Shown: positions 8,854-16,088 of the stretch, piece by piece | How positions within the stretch are numbered: position 1 is the first letter of the stretch | How the letters are laid out: each line of letters begins with the position of its first letter | Source: Azonexus sp. R2A61 | Lineage (GTDB): Bacteria > Pseudomonadota > Gammaproteobacteria > Burkholderiales > Rhodocyclaceae | NCBI RefSeq assembly: GCF_021401135.1 | Contig: NZ_JACBFO010000001.1 | Location: forward strand, 310,001 to 374,000 | Length of the DNA stretch: 64,000 nt | Direction: 5' to 3' | Program-made: the position numbers and the translations under genes | Notes under the pieces: model-generated | Database searches by the model: none | What the model was told of the DNA's origin: nothing | What the model saw: the letters and a program-made list of their open reading frames with translations, nothing else

Positions 8854-10889
8854 GCGACACCGAACCGGGCGAACCCGCACCGCGGCGGCGTTCGATCCGC
8901 CGCCGGCTGCTGCTGCTGGCACTGCTGCCGCCCGGCCTGGTGCTGCCGCTGCTGACGGTATTGCTGATGCAGTGGGGCAGCGCCTACGTCGACCGCCTGC
9001 TGATCGCCAAGGCCGCCTCCGACCTGATCGTCGCCAACAGCTATTTCGAACGCGTTTCCAGCGGCATCGGCAGCTCGCTCGAAAGCCTCGCCGCCTCCAC
9101 CCGGCTGGCCCGCCATTACGCCGGCGGGCGCAATTCCGGCCATTTGCCGCTGTGGCTCGACAACGAGCGCGAACGCCTGCATCTCGACTTCCTGCTGATC
9201 CTGTCGCCCGACGGCTGCGTGCTGACGCCGCAACTGGCACCGGCCGGCCGCAAGACCTGTTTTCCCGACTGGCCGGTGATCGAAGGCGCCCGCGCCGGCG
9301 ACGGCAATAGTGCGGTCGACGTCTTTCCGGCGGAACTTTTGCGGGCCATCGACCCGCGGCTCGCCGCCCGCGCCCACACCACGCTGATCCCGACCCGCAA
9401 CGCCGCCCCCGACAGCCGGCAGGTGGAAGAACGCGGTCTGGTGGTGCATGCCGCGGCCCCGATGTTCGACGCCGACGGTCACATCGTCGCGGTACTGGCC
9501 GGCGGCGTGCTGCTCAATGGCAACCTGCCCTTCGTCGACCGGCTCAACGAGATCGTCTATCCCGACGGCACCCTGCCGCTCGGCAGTTCCGGAACGGCAA
9601 CGCTGTTCCTCGGCGACGTGCGCATCGCCACCAATGTCCGCCTGTTCGAGGACAAGCGGGCGATCGGCACGCGCGTTTCGCAGGCAGTCCGCGATGCGGT
9701 GCTCGGCCAGGGCCAGACCTGGCACAACCGCGCCTTCGTCGTCAGCGACTGGTATCTGTCCGGTTACCGACCGCTGCTCGACAGCCGCGGCGAGCGCGTC
9801 GGCATGCTCTACGTCGGCTTCCTCGACAAGCCTTTCGCCGCCGCCAAGGAAACCGCGATGGTCGTCGTCATCGGCATCTTCGCCGCGGTCATGCTGTTTG
9901 CCGCGGTCTTTGCGGTACTGCTGGCGCGCCGCGTGTTCAAGCCGATCGAACGCATGCATGCGACGATGACCGCGATCGAGAGCGGCCACCCCGACGCACG
10001 CGTCGGCCCGGTCGGCGGCCACGACGAGATCAGCGACCTGGCCAGCCATTTCGACCGCCTGCTCGAACGCCAGCAGGCGCAGGCGCAATCGCTGCAACGC
10101 TGGGGCGAATCGCTCGACAGCGAGGTCGCCCGCCGCACCGGCGAACTGCGTCAGGCACTGTCCAACCTGCGCGCCGCCCAGGGCAAGCTGGTGATGCACG
10201 AGAAAATGGCCGCCATCGGCCAGTTGACCGCAGGCGTCGCCCACGAGATCAACAATCCGATCGCCGTCATCCAGGGCAACCTGGAGCTCGCCCGCGAACT
10301 GCTCGGCGAGCAGGCCAGACCGGTCGAGGGCGAATTGCAGCTGATCGTCGACCAGGTGCACCGCATCCGGCTGATCGTCGCCAAGCTGCTACAGTTTGCC
10401 CGGCCGCAGGAATTCGTCGGCTACATCGAGCCGGTCTCGCCGCAGGCACTGATCCAGGATTGCCTACTACTGGTCGGCCACTTGCTGAAGAAGGGAAACA
10501 TCGCCATCGAACAGCGCCTGCATTCGGTGCGCCGGGTCAATTGCAACAAGAACGAGTTACAGCAGGTGCTGATCAACCTGATGGTGAACGCCATCCAGGT
10601 GATGCCGGAAGGCGGCGTACTGACTCTGTCCACCGAAGACTGGGACGAGGCCGACATGCCGATCGGCCTGAAACTGGTGGTCAGCGATACCGGGCCCGGC
10701 GTACCGCCGGAGAACCAGACCAGCATCTTCGAACCCTTCTTCACCGCCCACAAGATCGACGGCCACGGTCTCGGCCTGTGGGTCAGCCAGTCGCTAGTCG
10801 AACGCTACGACGGCCGGATCACGCTCGACAGCCCGCCGGGCCAGGGCGCCACCTTCACCGTCTGGATGCGTTGCGAGCCGCTCGGCTGA
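8850..10889 (+). CDS. Cache-domain sensor histidine kinase, partner of the NtrC-type regulator
   Basis: A 679-residue membrane kinase. TM1 is at about 19-42 and TM2 at about 336-359; the roughly 290 residues between them form a periplasmic sensor of the double/single Cache kind (PLLDSRGERVGMLYVGF is a typical Cache ending). A HAMP region (about 360-412) and a coiled segment follow, then HisKA with H465 in AGVAHEINNP and a HATPase domain with N and G boxes (about 560-675). It starts by ATGA overlap with the regulator gene, so the two form a two-component operon. The signal is unknown; a small carboxylate such as formate would fit the neighbourhood and the Cache fold. Confidence 0.9.
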   Translation: MSDTEPGEPAPRRRSIRRRLLLLALLPPGLVLPLLTVLLMQWGSAYVDRLLIAKAASDLIVANSYFERVSSGIGSSLESLAASTRLARHYAGGRNSGHLPLWLDNERERLHLDFLLILSPDGCVLTPQLAPAGRKTCFPDWPVIEGARAGDGNSAVDVFPAELLRAIDPRLAARAHTTLIPTRNAAPDSRQVEERGLVVHAAAPMFDADGHIVAVLAGGVLLNGNLPFVDRLNEIVYPDGTLPLGSSGTATLFLGDVRIATNVRLFEDKRAIGTRVSQAVRDAVLGQGQTWHNRAFVVSDWYLSGYRPLLDSRGERVGMLYVGFLDKPFAAAKETAMVVVIGIFAAVMLFAAVFAVLLARRVFKPIERMHATMTAIESGHPDARVGPVGGHDEISDLASHFDRLLERQQAQAQSLQRWGESLDSEVARRTGELRQALSNLRAAQGKLVMHEKMAAIGQLTAGVAHEINNPIAVIQGNLELARELLGEQARPVEGELQLIVDQVHRIRLIVAKLLQFARPQEFVGYIEPVSPQALIQDCLLLVGHLLKKGNIAIEQRLHSVRRVNCNKNELQQVLINLMVNAIQVMPEGGVLTLSTEDWDEADMPIGLKLVVSDTGPGVPPENQTSIFEPFFTAHKIDGHGLGLWVSQSLVERYDGRITLDSPPGQGATFTVWMRCEPLG

Positions 10890-10900
10890 GCGAACGAGGA

Positions 10901-12382
10901 TCAGGATAAAGCGCTGACCACGCTCCTGAAGCTGGCCAGCCCGGCTTCCAGATTCTCGATGATCTCGCCGGCCAGTTCGTCCGGCTCCGGCAGATTGTCG
11001 AGGTCGGCCAGGCTCTTGTCCTTCAACCAGAAAATATCCAGGCTGGTCTTGTCGCGGGCAAAAATCTGCTCGACGCTGAAGCGCCGCCAGCGGCCTTCCG
11101 GGTTGTTCGTCTCGTGCCAGGTTTCACTGCGCTCGAAACGGTTCAAGGGGCTGTAGCAGGCGACGAAATCCTGCAAATCCTCGTAGCGCAGCGGCTTCTT
11201 TTTCAGCGTGTGGTGGATGTTGGTACGGTAATCGTAGACCCAGACTTCCCTCGTCCACGGCTCGGCGCGCGCCGGCTGGTTATCAAAGAACAGCACGTTG
11301 GCCTTGACGCCGTTGGCGTAGAAGATGCCCGTCGGCAGGCGCAGGATGGTGTGCAGATCGGTCGTTTCCAGCAGCTTGCGTCGCACCGTCTCGCCGGCAC
11401 CGCCTTCAAAAAGCACATTGTCCGGCACCACCACGGCGGCGCGGCCGGTCGTCTTCAGCAGGCTGCGGATGTGCTGCACGAAATTGAGCTGTTTGTTCGA
11501 GGTCGTCGCCCAGAAATCCTGGCGGTTGTAGGTCAAATCGTCGCGATCCAGCTCGCCGTCCTCATTGGTGAACACCATGCTGCTCTTCTTGCCGAAGGGC
11601 GGGTTGGCCAGCACGTAGTCGTAACTCTCCGGCGGCGGCGCGATCAGCGCGTCGTTCGGCGAAATCGGGCTGTCGCCGTCGATCTCGCCGATGTTGTGCA
11701 AGAACATGTTCATCAGCGCCAGCCGGCGCGTCCCAGCGACGATTTCGTTGCCGAAGAAAGTGTCGTGCTTGAGGAAAGCGCGCTGCTCGCGGTCCATGCC
11801 GGGATAGGTGTCCACCAGGAAATCGTAGGCAGCGAGGAAGAAGCCGCCGGTGCCGCAGGCCGGATCGGCAATGGTCTTGTTCGGCAACGGCCGCACGCAC
11901 TCGACCATCGCCCGGATCAACGGCCGCGGCGTGAAATACTGCCCCGCCCCCGACTTCGTATCCTCGGCGTTGCGCTCCAGCAGGCCCTCGTAAATGTCGC
12001 CCTTGACGTCCGCCCCCAGCGTCACCCAATTGGTTTCATCGACCATGTCGATCAGCCGCGACAGCTTGGCCGGGTCCTGTATCTTGTTCTGCGCCTTGGT
12101 GAAAATCTGCCCGAGCAAGCCCGGCTTGTTGCCCAGCTCGCGCAGCACCGTCACGTACTGCACCTCCAGCGCCGCCCCGCGCGCGCCCTTCAGGCTCGGC
12201 CAGGCAAACTCTGCGGGGATGCCGATCTTGCGGTTATGCGGCGGCCGGCTGTACTCGTCGGCCATCTTCAGGAAAATCAGGTAAGTCAGCTGTTCGAGGT
12301 AATCGCCATAGCCGACGCCGTCGTCGCGCAGTGTGGTACAGAAGCTCCAGACACGGGAGACGATGGATGCGGTTGCGTTCAT
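10901..12382 (-). CDS. hsdM: Type I restriction-modification system methyltransferase subunit HsdM
   Basis: A 493-residue N6-adenine DNA methyltransferase subunit. An N-terminal helical HsdM domain (about 5-130) is followed by the N6_Mtase domain. The SAM-binding motif DPACGTGGF is at 173-181 and the catalytic NPPF at 260-263. The ATG at 12382 is preferred to an upstream TTG 7 codons earlier. It is the last gene of the R-S-AlbA_2-M cluster, separated from the AlbA_2 gene by 168 bp of AT-rich sequence that may hold its own promoter. Its 3' end is convergent with the kinase gene, 11 bp apart. Confidence 0.95.
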   Translation of the reverse strand: MNATASIVSRVWSFCTTLRDDGVGYGDYLEQLTYLIFLKMADEYSRPPHNRKIGIPAEFAWPSLKGARGAALEVQYVTVLRELGNKPGLLGQIFTKAQNKIQDPAKLSRLIDMVDETNWVTLGADVKGDIYEGLLERNAEDTKSGAGQYFTPRPLIRAMVECVRPLPNKTIADPACGTGGFFLAAYDFLVDTYPGMDREQRAFLKHDTFFGNEIVAGTRRLALMNMFLHNIGEIDGDSPISPNDALIAPPPESYDYVLANPPFGKKSSMVFTNEDGELDRDDLTYNRQDFWATTSNKQLNFVQHIRSLLKTTGRAAVVVPDNVLFEGGAGETVRRKLLETTDLHTILRLPTGIFYANGVKANVLFFDNQPARAEPWTREVWVYDYRTNIHHTLKKKPLRYEDLQDFVACYSPLNRFERSETWHETNNPEGRWRRFSVEQIFARDKTSLDIFWLKDKSLADLDNLPEPDELAGEIIENLEAGLASFRSVVSALS

Positions 12383-12550
12383 TTCGGTGAATCTTTCAAG
12401 CAAAAATCAAGAGTTTTAAGGCGTCCAGATAAGGAACAGTTGGCTGATTTATTGGGATTTATTTTCAGCAAAATGGGTCCGGCGTGCATCCTGAATCAAA
12501 ACACGATCAAGAAACCTACCGGTCCTGAATATCAACGAAGGCACACCGAT

Positions 12551-14506
12551 CTATTTTCCTGAATCAGCCACTTCTGCCGACATATACGCCTGCTTCGGAT
12601 TACTCGTCGATGCAAAAGCCGGAATCAAGCGCTTGGCTTGCACCATCGGGGTCAACACTCGTTTGCGCAAATCATCGGGGTCGCGCTCTAACAGATAAGA
12701 CAGCACCCTGCGTCCCAAAAAACGCCCAGTACAAAGCGCAAAAACAACATTTTGAAGCTCCTCTGGCGCAACCCGACGCTTGGGTCTGATCGGCGCGGCA
12801 ATCTCCGATAGCTCGATTTGCAACTCCGGTGACAAGTCTTCCCAATCCAGATACTGAGGCGTTAGCTCCGGTGGCATCGGGCCAAGCTCCGGTGATATAG
12901 GCCCCAGCTGCGGTGATATCACCGCAGCCAACCCCGGTGATATGGCAACAGCCTTTACTGCATTGGCGATTTCGACCCGCAGGTCGAAAAGGGCATCCTC
13001 CCGGGCCTTCTGCCACGGAAGGAAATACTCCATTCCTCGCCCTGCGCCATCGGAAAGTAACAGTCCCTCTCTCACCAGACCTGCCAGCACTTTGGAAATA
13101 TCCGCAGGATGATCGGTACAAACCTCATGCAGACGCGCATGGCTAACCACCCGCTCTGAACTTGCAATGATCAACGCCATGCGCTCCGTATCCGTTAACG
13201 AATGGAAGCGATCACCCAAATGCGCCTCCAGTTCGGCAATTACCTCCTCCGGAACCAGGCTGGTCATGCGCAATTCCATCAAGGTCTGTTCCGGCTCGCG
13301 TACTTCATAGAGAACCGGGCGACGCCAGTGCCGATTGGCCCAGTTGCTGTAAATCTTCGGAATTCCCGAGCCGGCATGATCGCCATAGCCCACCAACTGA
13401 AACATGGTTTGCAGCCGACGATTGCGGCAATCGCTAGTCCCGCCCTGAATGGCCATTTCAGGTGAAATCCGCATCAATCCGGGGTTGCGGAATCCGAACA
13501 TATCCGGGCGCTTAACCACCAGCACCGAAGCCCGGCCCGAGAAATCGGCATGGATCAGCGTATTGACCAACGCCTCCCGCAAGGCCTCATGCACCGGCGT
13601 GTCTTCAATGCGCTGGCCATCCTTGAGCTGGAACTGGATTTTCAGATCAGCCGTCAGCTTTTGATACACTTTGCGGAAAAAGTCGTAGATATTCCCCGAC
13701 CAACTGCCATCCGGCACCAGCCGGTCAACCCAGCGTTTTTCTGCCTTGGCTTCCGGGCGCTCCTGATAATCGACCATGTAATGCGGCAAGGCATCGCGGA
13801 TGACCTCGGCGCGCCCGAACATCAACAGGCCGGCCAGACGAATCCCGGAGTAACCCTCCTCTCGGTTCTTGCCGACTGCACCGATACGCTCCAGAAACTC
13901 CGGCACCGGCAAATCCGCCCAGACATGGCCGGGTTTGACCGCCGAAAAACGGTTCCGGTAAGCCGACACCGTATCCATATCCAGATCGCCGAAATCGAAT
14001 CCCTTGAGAATCCGCTCATCGCGTGAATCCTCGACCCGCTCGGCCAGCATGCGGCGCACCGATTCATCGTCGGCCGGGTAATCGCCTTCGTAACGCCGCA
14101 GATAGGTGCCGCCCAGCGGGTTGCTGCCCAGATGCACCGGCTTGGCCTGGCGCGGCGCACGCGGCACCTCGATACGCAGCACCGTCTTGCCATCGACCTT
14201 GATCGGCTGGATAGCCTGCTCGCTCAGCAGATTGATGCTGATCTGCTTACGATTGTGCAGGTTGTCCCAGATCGCCTTGCGCAGGCGTTCCACATCGGTA
14301 ATGCCCAAAGCCTTGAATTCGCCACGCGGCTTTTCCTGCACGCCGAGCAGGATGATCCCGCCATCGGCATTGGCCATGGCGCTATAGCTCTTCCAGAAAT
14401 CCTCCGGCACCTCACCGCGACCGTCCCGACCCTGGGCCGCCTTGCACTCCAGGTCGTAGGCTTCGGCCAGACCAGCGAGTTCGGAAATATCGATCAGATC
14501 ATCCAT
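12551..14506 (-). CDS. AlbA_2 (Schlafen-like) ATP-binding protein inside the type I R-M locus
   Basis: A 651-residue COG2865-type protein. The N-terminal AlbA_2 domain (about 14-150) shows LECKAAQGRDGRGEVPEDF and NADGGIILLGVQE. A HATPase_c_4-like region (about 325-425) contains HEALREALVNTLIHADF and NPGLM. The C-terminal part holds winged-helix-like segments and, near residues 518-548, tandem ISPxLGP repeats. Such proteins are often called transcriptional regulators or RecG-related, but their role in R-M loci is poorly defined. It sits between hsdS (40 bp upstream) and hsdM on the same strand, which suggests an accessory defence or regulatory role. The function is not known. Confidence 0.85.
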   Translation of the reverse strand: MDDLIDISELAGLAEAYDLECKAAQGRDGRGEVPEDFWKSYSAMANADGGIILLGVQEKPRGEFKALGITDVERLRKAIWDNLHNRKQISINLLSEQAIQPIKVDGKTVLRIEVPRAPRQAKPVHLGSNPLGGTYLRRYEGDYPADDESVRRMLAERVEDSRDERILKGFDFGDLDMDTVSAYRNRFSAVKPGHVWADLPVPEFLERIGAVGKNREEGYSGIRLAGLLMFGRAEVIRDALPHYMVDYQERPEAKAEKRWVDRLVPDGSWSGNIYDFFRKVYQKLTADLKIQFQLKDGQRIEDTPVHEALREALVNTLIHADFSGRASVLVVKRPDMFGFRNPGLMRISPEMAIQGGTSDCRNRRLQTMFQLVGYGDHAGSGIPKIYSNWANRHWRRPVLYEVREPEQTLMELRMTSLVPEEVIAELEAHLGDRFHSLTDTERMALIIASSERVVSHARLHEVCTDHPADISKVLAGLVREGLLLSDGAGRGMEYFLPWQKAREDALFDLRVEIANAVKAVAISPGLAAVISPQLGPISPELGPMPPELTPQYLDWEDLSPELQIELSEIAAPIRPKRRVAPEELQNVVFALCTGRFLGRRVLSYLLERDPDDLRKRVLTPMVQAKRLIPAFASTSNPKQAYMSAEVADSGK

Positions 14507-14546
14507 GGCGTTATCTCGGAATACCTGTTTTGCACAAAGGCTTGTA

Positions 14547-16088
14547 TCAACAATTGGTCAGCGGCTTGCTGACCAATTTTGCCTGCCGGCCCTTCGCCGG
14601 GGAAGCGCCACGGCTGGCGCGGATGCGTTCGAGCAGGGCGGTGGCGGGTTCGTCGTTTTTGTCCTGTTCGACCAGTTGACCGCAGAAAGCCTTTTTCAGG
14701 ATGGATTGGCGCAGCGCGTCGGCCTGTTGCAGCGCGGTGGTAAGGGTTTGGTCGAGTTGGTCGGCTTCGGAGAGTTTTTCCTGAATCAAGGCAATCAATT
14801 CGCGCTGCTCATCGGTGGAGCAAACCGGAATCACCACATTTTTCAGTTGTGTCGTATTGATTCGGGGGCGCCCAACGCCATGAATTTCCTCTTCAAGACG
14901 CTTATAGACTGAGCGTGTCGCCAAGAAACTCAGCGCAAAACTGTTCAAAAGCGTTTCACCAAAAAGCCGAATACAGAAGCAATCCGCCTTATTTACCGCC
15001 TTTTCAATACTTGGCGGAACCATTGCAACCCGAACATTTTCAGTAACAAACGACGAGAAAACCAAATCGCCTGGGAAAACTGTGTGCTTTTCCAACTCCA
15101 GATACTTCTCGGGAGTAACAAAAGAGAGTTTGTCCTCGATAAAGGCCATCGCACCGATATTTTCCAAGCGAATGACACGCACGCCATCTGAAACGTAGTC
15201 ACTGCTTTTCAAGTTGGAACCAAATGGCCCGTCAAAAACCTCTACGTTTGCGGCGCCCAAACGTATCCACCCCCACCCCGCCGGCAATTCAGGTAACTCG
15301 GCGAGTTCTTCGGGAGTAAGCGGTGGCAGGGGCTTGGGGGGTTTGGGTTTGGGGCCTGCTTGGCCGGCGGTTTTCCAGTCGGCGAGTTGTTGCTGGTAGC
15401 GGGCCTGGCGTTCGCGGGCGATACGTTGTTGCAGGGCGGTGGCGGTTTCAAGTTGGTCGGCGTGGGCGGCGCGCCAGGCGGCGGTGAGCTTGCCCTCGAA
15501 GGCATTCTTGAGCAGCGACTGGCGATAGACCTTGAGCTGTTCGCGGGCGGTTTTCAGGCTGGCCACGCCCTGATCGAGTTCGGAGAACAGTTCCTCGATT
15601 TTGGCGACGATGCGTTGTTGTTCGGCGAGGGGTGGAAGATTTAACGGCCACTCCTTGATGACCCCTTGGGAAATATTTGGCTGGGCACCACCTTTCCCTG
15701 CCTTGATGAGACTACGCTTCTCAGAGGCCAAGAAGTAGTACAAAAACTCGTTGTTCAAGGCTTCGCCACCAATCCCAACTGCACAGGCTTGGTTTGTTGC
15801 CGCATCAATTCCCCAGATTGATAGCTTGCCTATCGTGGCACCGTACATCGCAATGCCAACTGCCCCCTTTGGGAAAATTTTGGCGCTTGATTGAGCAATA
15901 GCAGTTTCTGAAATTCGTTCTTCAGCGTCCCGAATGTATTTGGCACCAAGCTCCCCGGTTTTAATCCAAGGAATATTCCCTCGAAAATACTCTGGCCGTG
16001 AGCGCGAAGGCGTCCCCCCCGATCCCCACGCCGCAACTTCTCCAAGAGTTGTTAACGCCCACCCCGCAGGCAACTTCCCAACACCCAT
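14547..16088 (-). CDS. hsdS: Type I restriction-modification specificity subunit HsdS
   Basis: A 513-residue specificity subunit with two target-recognition domains. The first begins LPAGWALTTLGEVAAWGSGGTPSR and ends in the coiled spacer LPPLAEQQRIVAKIEELFSELD. The second begins LPAGWGWIRLG and ends in a matching coil (LIQEKLSEADQLDQTL). A proline-rich linker (PKPKPPKPLPPLTPEEL) joins the two halves. The ATG at 16088 shares one base with the hsdR stop (TGATG); a GTG one codon earlier is possible. Each recognition domain reads half of a bipartite DNA site. The recognition sequence cannot be predicted from sequence alone. Confidence 0.94.
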   Translation of the reverse strand: MGVGKLPAGWALTTLGEVAAWGSGGTPSRSRPEYFRGNIPWIKTGELGAKYIRDAEERISETAIAQSSAKIFPKGAVGIAMYGATIGKLSIWGIDAATNQACAVGIGGEALNNEFLYYFLASEKRSLIKAGKGGAQPNISQGVIKEWPLNLPPLAEQQRIVAKIEELFSELDQGVASLKTAREQLKVYRQSLLKNAFEGKLTAAWRAAHADQLETATALQQRIARERQARYQQQLADWKTAGQAGPKPKPPKPLPPLTPEELAELPELPAGWGWIRLGAANVEVFDGPFGSNLKSSDYVSDGVRVIRLENIGAMAFIEDKLSFVTPEKYLELEKHTVFPGDLVFSSFVTENVRVAMVPPSIEKAVNKADCFCIRLFGETLLNSFALSFLATRSVYKRLEEEIHGVGRPRINTTQLKNVVIPVCSTDEQRELIALIQEKLSEADQLDQTLTTALQQADALRQSILKKAFCGQLVEQDKNDEPATALLERIRASRGASPAKGRQAKLVSKPLTNC

